A program made the position numbers and the translations under genes. DNA of 64,000 nucleotides from Otis tarda (lineage: Eukaryota > Chordata > Aves > Otidiformes > Otididae): contig JAPMTP010000076.1 of assembly GCA_026413225.1 (NCBI GenBank), forward strand, positions 186,001-250,000, given 5' to 3'. Within the stretch, counting starts at the first letter, position 1; each line of letters begins with the position of its first letter. The notes beneath the pieces were generated by a model. The model had not been told where the DNA came from. It did not search any database and worked only from the letters and a program-made list of their open reading frames with translations. This document shows, in pieces, positions 47,063-58,925 of the stretch.

Positions 47063-50000
47063 ATGCCTCGTGGTAAGCAGTTGGAATGCAGCTGTGAGTT
47101 GTCAGCTCCACCCCTGGTGAGTCAGGAGCCCGCCCACAAGCTGCCAGCAGCCAGCCCAGGCACAGGCACTGTAGCTGGCTGTTGGTGGCTCCAAACAAAG
47201 TCTAAAAGAGCATTTTTGGTTGCCTATTTCACTTCAGATCCCCTGCCCAGTGCAGTTTTGCCTGCTCTGAAGCAAGTTTGTCCCTGCAGCAAAATGGCTG
47301 ATGCCTCGTGGTAAGCAGTTGGAATGCAGCTGTGAGTTGTCAGCTCCACCCCTGGTGAGTCAGGAGCCCGCCCACAAGCTGCCAGCAGCCAGCCCAGGCA
47401 CAGGCACTGTAGCTGGCTGTTGGTGGCTCCAAACAAAGTCTAAAAGAGCTTTTTTGGTTGCCTATTTCACTTCAGATCCCCTGCCCAGTGCAGTTTTGCC
47501 TGCTCTGAAGCAAGTTTGTCCCTGCAGCAAAATGGCTGACGCCTCGTGGTAAGCAGTTGGAATGCAGCTGTGAGTTGTCAGCTCCACCCCTGGTGAGTCA
47601 GGAGCCCGCCCACAAGCTGCCAGCAGCCAGCCCAGGCACAGGCACCGTAGCTGGCTGTTGGTGGCTCCAAACAAAGTCTAAAAGAGCTTTTTTGGTTGCC
47701 TATTTCACTTCAGATCCCCTGCCCAGTGCAGTTTTGCCTGCTCTGAAACAAGTTTGTCCCTGCAGCAAAATGGCTGATGCCTCCGTGGTAAGCAGTTGGA
47801 ATGCAGCTGTGAGTTGTCAGCTCCACCCCTGGTGAGTCAGGAGCCCGCCCACAAGCTGCCAGCAGCCAAAACAGGCACAGGCACTGTAGCTGGCTGTTGG
47901 TGGCTCCAAACAAAGTCTAAAAGAGCTTTTTTGGTTGCCTATTTCACTTCAGATCCCCTGCCCAGTGCAGTTTTGCCTGCTCTGAAGCAAGTTTGTCCCT
48001 GCAGCAAAATGGCTGATGCCTCCTGGTAAGCAGTTGGAATGCAGCTGTGAGTTGTCAGCTCCACCCCTGGTGAGTCAGGAGCCCGCCCACAAGCTGCCAG
48101 CAGCCAAGGCACAGGCACTGTAGCTGGCTGTTGGTGGCTCCAAACAAAGTCTAAAAGAGCTTTTTTGGTTGCCTATTTCACTTCAGATCCCCTGCCCAGT
48201 GCAGTTTTGCCTGCTCTGAAGCAAGTTTGTCCCTGCAGCAAAATGGCTGACGCCTCGTGGTAAGCAGTTGGAATGCAGCTGTGAGTTGTCAGCTCCACCC
48301 CTGGTGAGTCAGGAGCCCGCCCACAAGCTGCCAGCAGCCAGCCCAGGCACAGGCACTGTAGCTGGCTGTTGGTGGCTCCAAACAAAGTCTAAAAGAGCTT
48401 TTTGGTTGCCTATTTCACTTCAGATCCCCTGCCCAGTGCAGTTTTGCCTGCTCTGAAGCAAGTTTGTCCCTGCAGCAAAATGGCTGATGCCTCGTGGTAA
48501 GCAGTTGGAATGCAGCTGTGAGTTGTCAGCTCCACCCCTGGTGAGTCAGGAGCCCGCCCACAAGCTGCCAGCAGCCAGCCCAGGCACAGGCACTGTAGCT
48601 GGCTGTTGGTGGCTCCAAACAAAGTCTAAAAGAGCTTTTTTGGTTGCCTATTTCACTTCAGATCCCCTGCCCAGTGCAGTTTTGCCTGCTCTGAAGCAAG
48701 TTTGTCCCTGCAGCAAAATGGCTGATGCCTCGTGGTAAGCAGTTGGAATGCAGCTGTGAGTTGTCAGCTCCACCCCTGGTGAGTCAGGAGCCCGCCCACA
48801 AGCTGCCAGCAGCCAGCCCAGGCACAGGCACTGTAGCTGGCTGTTGGTGGCTCCAAACAAAGTCTAAAAGAGCTTTTTTGGTTGCCTATTTCACTTCAGA
48901 TCCCCTGCCCAGTGCAGTTTTGCCTGCTCTGAAGCAAGTTTGTCCCTGCAGCAAAATGGCTGATGCCTCGTGGTAAGCAGTTGCAATGCAGCTGTGAGTT
49001 GTCAGCTCCACCCCTGGTGAGTCAGGAGCCCGCCCACAAGCTGCCAGCAGCCAGCCCAGGCACAGGCACTGTAGCTGGCTGTTGGTGGCTCCAAACAAAG
49101 TCTAAAAGAGCTTTTTTGGTTGCCTATTTCACTTCAGATCCCCTGCCCAGTGCAGTTTTGCCTGCTCTGAAGCAAGTTTGTCCCTGCAGCAAAATGGCTG
49201 ATGCCTCGTGGTAAGCAGTTGGAATGCAGCTGTGAGTTGTCAGCTCCACCCCTGGTGAGTCAGGAGCCCGCCCACAAGCTGCCAGCAGCCAGCCCAGGCA
49301 CAGGCACTGTAGCTGGCTGTTGGTGGCTCCAAACAAAGTCTAAAAGAGCTTTTTTGGTTGCCTATTTCACTTCAGATCCCCTGCCCAGTGCAGTTTTGCC
49401 TGCTCTGAAGCAAGTTTGTCCCTGCAGCAAAATGGCTGACGCCTCGTGGAAAGCAGTTGGAATGCAGCTGTGAGTTGTCAGCTCCACCCCTGGTGAGTCA
49501 GGAGCCCGCCCACAAGCTGCCAGCAGCCAGCCCAGGCACAGGCACTGTAGCTGGCTGTTGGTGGCTCCAAACAAAGTCTAAAAGAGCTTTTTTGGTTGCC
49601 TATTTCACTTCAGATCCCCTGCCCAGTGCAGTTTTGCCTGCTCTGAAGCAAGTTTGTCCCTGCAGCAAAATGGCTGACGCCTCGTGGAAAGCACTTGGAA
49701 TGCAGCTGTGAGTTGTCAGCTCCACCCCTGGTGAGTCAGGAGCCCGCCCACAAGCTGCCAGCAGCCAGCCCAGGCACAGGCACTGTAGCTGGCTGTTGGT
49801 GGCTCCAAACAAAGTCTAAAAGAGCTTTTTTGGTTGCCCATTTCACTTCAGATCCCCTGCCCAGTGCAGTTTTGCCTGCTCTGAAGCAAGTTTGTCCCTG
49901 CAGCAAAATGGCTGATGCCTCGTGGTAAGCAGTTGGAATGCAGCTGTGAGTTGTCAGCTCCACCCCTGGTGAGTCAGGAGCCCGCCCACAAGCTGCCAGC

Positions 50001-53000
50001 AGCCAGCCCAGGCACAGGCACTGTAGCTGGCTGTTGGTGGCTCCAAACAAAGTCTAAAAGAGCTTTTTTGGTTGCCTATTTCACTTCAGATCCCCTGCCC
50101 AGTGCAGTTTTGCCTGCTCTGAAGCAATTTTGTCCGTGCAGCAAAATGGCTGACGCCTCGTGGAAAGCACTTGGAATGCAGCTGTGAGTTGTCAGCTCCA
50201 CCCCTGGTGAGTCAGGAGCCCGCCCACAAGCTGCCAGCAGCCAGCCCAGGCACAGGCACTGTAGCTGGCTGTTGGTGGCTCCAAACAAAGTCTAAAAGAG
50301 CTTTTTTGGTTGCCTATTTCACTTCAGATCCCCTGCCCAGTGCAGTTTTGCCTGCTCTGAAGCAAGTTTGTCCCTGCAGCAAAATGGCTGATGCCTCGTG
50401 GTAAGCAGTTGGAATGCAGCTGTGAGTTGTCAGCTCCACCCCTGGTGAGTCAGGAGCCCGCCCACAAGCTGCCAGCAGCCAGCCCAGGCACAGGCACTGT
50501 AGCTGGCTGTTGGTGGCTCCAAACAAAGTCTAAAAGAGCTTTTTTGGTTGCCTATTTCACTTCAGATCCCCTGCCCAGTGCAGTTTTGCCTGCTCTGAAG
50601 CAAGTTTGTCCCTGCAGCAAAATGGCTGATGCCTCGTGGTAAGCAGTTGGAATGCAGCTGTGAGTTGTCAGCTCCACCCCTGGTGAGTCAGGAGCCCGCC
50701 CACAAGCTGCCAGCAGCCAGCCCAGGCACAGGCACTGTAGCTGGCTGTTGGTGGCTCCAAACAAAGTCTAAAAGAGCTTTTTTGGTTGCCTATTTCACTT
50801 CAGATCCCCTGCCCAGTGCAGTTTTGCCTGCTCTGAAGCAAGTTTGTCCCTGCAGCAAAATGGCTGATGCCTCGTGGTAAGCAGTTGCAATGCAGCTGTG
50901 AGTTTTCAGCTCCACCCCTGGTGAGTCAGGAGCCCGCCCACAAGCTGCCAGCAGCCAGCCCAGGCACAGGCACTGTAGCTGGCTGTTGGTGGCTCCAAAC
51001 AAAGTCTAAAAGAGCTTTTTTGGTTGCCTATTTCACTTCAGATCCCCTGCCCAGTGCAGTTTTGCCTGCTCTGAAGCAAGTTTGTCCCTGCAGCAAAATG
51101 GCTGATGCCTCGTGGTAAGCAGTTGGAATGCAGCTGTGAGTTGTCAGCTCCACCTCCTGGTGAGTCAGGAGCCCGCCCACAAGCTGCCAGCAGCCAGCCC
51201 AGGCACAGGCACTGTAGCTGGCTGTTGGTGGCTCCAAACAAAGTCTAAAAGAGCTTTTTTGGTTGCCTATTTCACTTCAGATCCCCTGCCCAGTGCAGTT
51301 TTGCCTGCTCTGAAGCAAGTTTGTCCCTGCAGCAAAATGGCTGACGCCTCGTGGAAAGCAGTTGGAATGCAGCTGTGAGTTGTCAGCTCCACCCCTGGTG
51401 AGTCAGGAGCCCGCCCACAAGCTGCCAGCAGCCAGCCCAGGCACAGGCACTGTAGCTGGCTGTTGGTGGCTCCAAACAAAGTCTAAAAGAGCTTTTTTGG
51501 TTGCCTATTTCACTTCAGATCCCCTGCCCAGTGCAGTTTTGCCTGCTCTGAAGCAAGTTTGTCCCTGCAGCAAAATGGCTGATGCCTCGTGGTAAGCAGT
51601 TGGAATGCAGCTGTGAGTTGTCAGCTCCACCCCTGGTGAGTCAGGAGCCCGCCCACAAGCTGCCAGCAGCCAGCCCAGGCACAGGCACTGTAGCTGGCTG
51701 TTGGTGGCTCCAAACAAAGTCTAAAAGAGCTTTTTTGGTTGCCTATTTCACTTCAGATCCCCTGCCCAGTGCAGTTTTGCCTGCTCTGAAGCAAGTTTGT
51801 CCCTGCAGCAAAATGGCTGACGCCTCGTGGTAAGCAGTTGGAATGCAGCTGTGAGTTGTCAGCTCCACCCCTGGTGAGTCAGGAGCCCGCCCACAAGCTG
51901 CCAGCAGCCAGCCCAGGCACAGGCACTGTAGCTGGCTGTTGGTGGCTCCAAACAAAGTCTAAAAGAGCTTTTTTGGTTGCCTATTTCACTTCAGATCCCC
52001 TGCCCAGTGCAGTTTTGCCTGCTCTGAAGCAAGTTTGTCCCTGCAGCAAAATGGCTGACGCCTCGTGGTAAGCAGTTGCAATGCAGCTGTGAGTTGTCAG
52101 CTCCACCCCTGGTGAGTCAGGAGCCCGCCCACAAGCTGCCAGCAGCCAGCCCAGGCACAGGCACCGTAGCTGGCTGTTGGTGGCTCCAAACAAAGTCTAA
52201 AAGAGCTTTTTTGGTTGCCTATTTCACTTCAGATCCCCTGCCCAGTGCAGTTTTGCCTGCTCTGAAGCAAGTTTGTCCCTGCAGCAAAATGGCTGATGCC
52301 TCGTGGTAAGCAGTTGGAATGCAGCTGTGAGTTGTCAGCTCCACCCCTGGTGAGTCAGGAGCCCGCCCACAAGCTGCCAGCAGCCAGCCCAGGCACAGGC
52401 ACTGTAGCTGGCTGTTGGTGGCTCCAAACAAAGTCTAAAAGAGCTTTTTTGGTTGCCTATTTCACTTCAGATCCCCTGCCCAGTGCAGTTTTGCCTGCTC
52501 TGAAGCAAGTTTGTCCCTGCAGCAAAATGGCTGACGCCTCGTGGAAAGCAGTTGGAATGCAGCTGTGAGTTGTCAGCTCCACCCCTGGTGAGTCAGGAGC
52601 CCGCCCACAAGCTGCCAGCAGCCAGCCCAGGCACAGGCACTGTAGCTGGCTGTTGGTGGCTCCAAACAAAGTCTAAAAGAGCTTTTTTGGTTGCCTATTT
52701 CACTTCAGATCCCCTGCCCAGTGCAGTTTTGCCTGCTCTGAAACAAGTTTGTCCCTGCAGCAAAATGGCTGATGCCTCGTGGTAAGCAGTTGGAATGCAG
52801 CTGTGAGTTGTCAGCTCCACCCCTGGTGAGTCAGGAGCCCGCCCACAAGCTGCCAGCAGCCAGCACAGGCACAGGCACTGTAGCTGGCTGTTGGTGGCTC
52901 CAAACAAAGTCTAAAAGAGCTTTTTTGGTTGCCTATTTCACTTCAGATCCCCTGCCCAGTGCAGTTTTGCCTGCTCTGAAGCAAGTTTGTCCCTGCAGCA

Positions 53001-56000
53001 AAATGGCTGATGCCTCGTGGTAAGCAGTTGGAATGCAGCTGTGAGTTGTCAGCTCCACCCCTGGTGAGTCAGGAGCCCGCCCACAAGCTGCCAGCAGCCA
53101 GCACAGGCACAGGCACTGTAGCTGGCTGTTGGTGGCTCCAAACAAAGTCTAAAAGAGCTTTTTTGGTTGCCTATTTCACTTCAGATCCCCTGCCCAGTGC
53201 AGTTTTGCCTGCTCTGAAGCAAGTTTGTCCCTGCAGCAAAATGGCTGACGCCTCGTGGTAAGCAGTTGGAATGCAGCTGTGAGTTGTCAGCTCCACCCCT
53301 GGTGAGTCAGGAGCCCGCCCACAAGCTGCCAGCAGCCAGCCCAGGCACAGGCACTGTAGCTGGCTGTTGGTGGCTCCAAACAAAGTCTAAAAGAGCTTTT
53401 TTGGTTGCCTATTTCACTTCAGATCCCCTGCCCAGTGCAGTTTTGCCTGCTCTGAAGCAAGTTTGTCCCTGCAGCAAAATGGCTGATGCCTCGTGGTAAG
53501 CAGTTGGAATGCAGCTGTGAGTTGTCAGCTCCACCCCTGGTGAGTCAGGAGCCCGCCCACAAGCTGCCAGCAGCCAGCACAGGCACAGGCACTGTAGCTG
53601 GCTGTTGGTGGCTCCAAACAAAGTCTAAAAGAGCTTTTTTGGTTGCCTATTTCACTTCAGATCCCCTGCCCAGTGCAGTTTTGCCTGCTCTGAAGCAAGT
53701 TTGTCCCTGCAGCAAAATGGCTGATGCCTCGTGGTAAGCAGTTGGAATGCAGCTGTGAGTTGTCAGCTCCACCCCTGGTGAGTCAGGAGCCCGCCCACAA
53801 GCTGCCAGCAGCCAGCCCAGGCACAGGCACTGTAGCTGGCTGTTGGTGGCTCCAAACAAAGTCTAAAAGAGCTTTTTTGGTTGCCTATTTCACTTCAGAT
53901 CCCCTGCCCAGTGCAGTTTTGCCTGCTCTGAAGCAAGTTTGTCCCTGCAGCAAAATGGCTGACGCCTCGTGGTAAGCAGTTGGAATGCAGCTGTGAGTTG
54001 TCAGCTCCACCCCTGGTGAGTCAGGAGCCCGCCCACAAGCTGCCAGCAGCCAGCCCAGGCACAGGCACTGTAGCTGGCTGTTGGTGGCTCCAAACAAAGT
54101 CTAAAAGAGCTTTTTTGGTTGCCTATTTCACTTCAGATCCCCTGCCCAGTGCAGTTTTGCCTGCTCTGAAGCAAGTTTGTCCCTGCAGCAAAATGGCTGA
54201 TGCCTCGTGGTAAGCAGTTGGAATGCAGCTGTGAGTTGTCAGCTCCACCCCTGGTGAGTCAGGAGCCCGCCCACAAGCTGCCAGCAGCCAGCCCAGGCAC
54301 AGGCACTGTAGCTGGCTGTTGGTGGCTCCAAACAAAGTCTAAAAGAGCTTTTTTGGTTGCCTATTTCACTTCAGATCCCCTGCCCAGTGCAGTTTTGCCT
54401 GCTCTGAAGCAAGTTTGTCCCTGCAGCAAAATGGCTGATGCCTCGTGGTAAGCAGTTGGAATGCAGCTGTGAGTTGTCAGCTCCACCCCTGGTGAGTCAG
54501 GAGCCCGCCCACAAGCTGCCAGCAGCCAAAAGGCACAGGCACTGTAGCTGGCTGTTGGTGGCTCCAAACAAAGTCTAAAAGAGCTTTTTTGGTTGCCTAT
54601 TTCACTTCAGATCCCCTGCCCAGTGCAGTTTTGCCTGCTCTGAAGCAAGTTTGTCCCTGCAGCAAAATGGCTGATGCCTCGTGGTAAGCAGTTGCAATGC
54701 AGCTGTGAGTTTTCAGCTCCACCCCTGGTGAGTCAGGAGCCCGCCCACAAGCTGCCAGCAGCCAGCACAGGCACAGGCACTGTAGCTGGCTGTTGGTGGC
54801 TCCAAACAAAGTCTAAAAGAGCTTTTTTGGTTGCCTATTTCACTTCAGATCCCCTGCCCAGTGCAGTTTTGCCTGCTCTGAAAGCAAGTTTGTCCCTGCA
54901 GCAAAATGGCTGATGCCTCGTGGTAAGCAGTTGGAATGCAGCTGTGAGTTGTCAGCTCCACCCCTGGTGAGTCAGGAGCCCGCCCACAAGCTGCCAGCAG
55001 CCAGCCCAGGCACAGGCACTGTAGCTGGCTGTTGGTGGCTCCAAACAAAGTCTAAAAGAGCTTTTTTGGTTGCCTATTTCACTTCAGATCCCCTGCCCAG
55101 TGCAGTTTTGCCTGCTCTGAAGCAAGTTTGTCCCTGCAGCAAAATGGCTGACGCCTCGTGGTAAGCAGTTGGAATGCAGCTGTGAGTTGTCAGCTCCACC
55201 CCTGGTGAGTCAGGAGCCCGCCCACAAGCTGCCAGCAGCCAGCCCAGGCACAGGCACCGTAGCTGGCTGTTGGTGGCTCCAAACAAAGTCTAAAAGAGCT
55301 TTTTTGGTTGCCTATTTCACTTCAGATCCCCTGCCCAGTGCAGTTTTGCCTGCTCTGAAGCAAGTTTGTCCCTGCAGCAAAATGGCTGATGCCTCGTGGT
55401 AAGCAGTTGGAATGCAGCTGTGAGTTGTCAGCTCCACCCCTGGTGAGTCAGGAGCCCGCCCACAAGCTGCCAGCAGCCAGCCCAGGCACAGGCACTGTAG
55501 CTGGCTGTTGGTGGCTCCAAACAAAGTCTAAAAGAGCTTTTTTGGTTGCCTATTTCACTTCAGATCCCCTGCCCAGTGCAGTTTTGCCTGCTCTGAAGCA
55601 AGTTTGTCCCTGCAGCAAAATGGCTGACGCCTCGTGGTAAGCAGTTGGAATGCAGCTGTGAGTTGTCAGCTCCACCCCTGGTGAGTCAGGAGCCCGCCCA
55701 CAAGCTGCCAGCAGCCAGCCCAGGCACAGGCACTGTAGCTGGCTGTTGGTGGCTCCAAACAAAGTCTAAAAGAGCTTTTTTGGTTGCCTATTTCACTTCA
55801 GATCCCCTGCCCAGTGCAGTTTTGCCTGCTCTGAAGCAAGTTTGTCCCTGCAGCAAAATGGCTGATGCCTCGTGGTAAGCAGTTGGAATGCAGCTGTGAG
55901 TTGTCAGCTCCACCCCTGGTGAGTCAGGAGCCCGCCCACAAGCTGCCAGCAGCCAAAACAGGCACAGGCACTGTAGCTGGCTGTTGGTGGCTCCAAACAA

Positions 56001-58714
56001 AGTCTAAAAGAGCTTTTTTGGTTGCCTATTTCACTTCAGATCCCCTGCCCAGTGCAGTTTTGCCTGCTCTGAAGCAAGTTTGTCCCTGCAGCAAAATGGC
56101 TGATGCCTCGTGGTAAGCAGTTGGAATGCAGCTGTGAGTTGTCAGCTCCACCCCTGGTGAGTCAGGAGCCCGCCCACAAGCTGCCAGCAGCCACAGGCAC
56201 AGGCACTGTAGCTGGCTGTTGGTGGCTCCAAACAAAGTCTAAAAGAGCTTTTTGGTTGCCTATTTCACTTCAGATCCCCTGCCCAGTGCAGTTTTGCCTG
56301 CTCTGAAGCAAGTTTTGTCCCTGCAGCAAAATGGCTGATGCCTCGTGGTAAGCAGTTGGAATGCAGCTGTGAGTTGTCAGCTCCACCCCTGGTGAGTCAG
56401 GAGCCCGCCCACAAGCTGCCAGCAGCCAGCCCAGGCACAGGCACTGTAGCTGGCTGTTGGTGGCTCCAAACAAAGTCTAAAAGAGCTTTTTTGGTTGCCT
56501 ATTTCACTTCAGATCCCCTGCCCAGTGCAGTTTTGCCTGCTCTGAAGCAAGTTTGTCCCTGCAGCAAAATGGCTGACGCCTCGTGGTAAGCAGTTGGAAT
56601 GCAGCTGTGAGTTGTCAGCTCCACCCCTGGTGAGTCAGGAGCCCGCCCACAAGCTGCCAGCAGCCAGACCAGGCACAGGCACTGTAGCTGGCTGTTGGTG
56701 GCTCCAAACAAAGTCTAAAAGAGCTTTTTTGGTTGCCTATTTCACTTCAGATCCCCTGCCCAGTGCAGTTTTGCCTGCTCTGAAGCAAGTTTGTCCCTGC
56801 AGCAAAATGGCTGATGCCTCGTGGTAAGCAGTTGGAATGCAGCTGTGAGTTGTCAGCTCCACCCCTGGTGAGTCAGGAGCCCGCCCACAAGCTGCCAGCA
56901 GCCAGCCCAGGCACAGGCACTGTAGCTGGCTGTTGGTGGCTCCAAACAAAGTCTAAAAGAGCTTTTTGGTTGCCTATTTCACTTCAGATCCCCTGCCCAG
57001 TGCAGTTTTGCCTGCTCTGAAGCAAGTTTGTCCCTGCAGCAAAATGGCTGATGCCTCGTGGTAAGCAGTTGGAATGCAGCTGTGAGTTGTCAGCTCCACC
57101 CCTGGTGAGTCAGGAGCCCGCCCACAAGCTGCCAGCAGCCAGCCCAGGCACAGGCACTGTAGCTGGCTGTTGGTGGCTCCAAACAAAGTCTAAAAGAGCA
57201 TTTTGGTTGCCTATTTCACTTCAGATCCCCTGCCCAGTGCAGTTTTGCCTGCTCTGAAGCAAGTTTGTCCCTGCAGCAAAATGGCTGACGCCTCGTGGTA
57301 AGCAGTTGGAATGCAGCTGTGAGTTGTCAGCTCCACCCCTGGTGAGTCAGGAGCCCGCCCACAAGCTGCCAGCAGCCAGCCCAGGCACAGGCACTGTAGC
57401 TGGCTGTTGGTGGCTCCAAACAAAGTCTAAAAGAGCTTTTTTGGTTGCCTATTTCACTTCAGATCCCCTGCCCAGTGCAGTTTTGCCTGCTCTGAAGCAA
57501 GTTTGTCCCTGCAGCAAAATGGCTGACGCCTCGTGGAAAGCAGTTGGAATGCAGCTGTGAGTTGTCAGCTCCACCCCTGGTGAGTCAGGAGCCCGCCCAC
57601 AAGCTGCCAGCAGCCAAAAGGCACAGGCACTGTAGCTGGCTGTTGGTGGCTCCAAACAAAGTCTAAAAGAGCTTTTTTGGTTGCCCATATTTCACTTCAG
57701 ATCCCCTGCCCAGTGCAGTTTTGCCTGCTCTGAAGCAATTTTGTCCGTGCAGCAAAATGGCTGACGCCTCGTGGTAAGCAGTTGGAATGCAGCTGTGAGT
57801 TGTCAGCTCCACCCCTGGTGAGTCAGGAGCCCGCCCACAAGCTGCCAGCAGCCAGCCCAGGCACAGGCACTGTAGCTGGCTGTTGGTGGCTCCAAACAAA
57901 GTCTAAAAGAGCTTTTTTGGTTGCCTATTTCACTTCAGATCCCCTGCCCAGTGCAGTTTTGCCTGCTCTGAAGCAAGTTTGTCCTGCAGCAAAATGGCTG
58001 ATGCCTCGTGGTAAGCAGTTGGAATGCAGCTGTGAGTTGTCAGCTCCACCCCTGGTGAGTCAGGAGCCCGCCCACAAGCTGCCAGCAGCCAGCCCAGGCA
58101 CAGGCACTGTAGCTGGCTGTTGGTGGCTCCAAACAAAGTCTAAAAGAGCTTTTTTGGTTGCCTATTTCACTTCAGATCCCCTGCCCAGTGCAGTTTTGCC
58201 TGCTCTGAAGCAAGTTTGTCCCTGCAGCAAAATGGCTGATGCCTCGTGGTAAGCAGTTGGAATGCAGCTGTGAGTTGTCAGCTCCACCCCTGGTGAGTCA
58301 GGAGCCCGCCCACAAGCTGCCAGCAGCCAGCCCAGGCACAGGCACTGTAGCTGGCTGTTGGTGGCTCCAAACAAAGTCTAAAAGAGCTTTTTTGGTTGCC
58401 TATTTCACTTCAGATCCCCTGCCCAGTGCAGTTTTGCCTGCTCTGAAGCAAGTTTGTCCCTGCAGCAAAATGGCTGATGCCTCGTGGTAAGCAGTTGGAA
58501 TGCAGCTGTGAGTTGTCAGCTCCACCCCTGGTGAGTCAGGAGCCCGCCCACAAGCTGCCAGCAGCCAGCCCAGGCACAGGCACTGTAGCTGGCTGTTGGT
58601 GGCTCCAAACAAAGTCTAAAAGAGCTTTTTTGGTTGCCTATTTCACTTCAGATCCCCTGCCCAGTGCAGTTCTGCCTGCTCTGAAACAAGTTTGTCCCTG
58701 CAGCAAAATGGATG

Positions 58715-58925
58715 ATGCCTCCTGGTAAGTAGTCAGCTCCACCCCTGGTGAGTCAGGAGCCCGCCCACAAGCTGCCAGCAGCCAAAACAGGCACTGTAGC
58801 TGGCTGTTGGTGGCTCCAAACAAAGTCTAAAAGAGCTTTTTTGGTTGCCCATTTCACTTCAGATCCCCTGCCCAGTGCAGTTTTGCCTGCTCTGAAGCAA
58901 GTTTGTCCCTGCAGCAAAATGGCTG
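58715..58925 (+). repeat. Shortest core monomer (211 bp)
   Basis: It has atggatgatgcctcctgg, the 21-bp deletion, and 'aaaacaggcactg' with one aggcac hexamer instead of two, so 27 bp are missing. Such single-hexamer forms are common in the edge block (for example 660, 1126, 2981), which again ties this relic to the edge. Confidence 0.85.
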
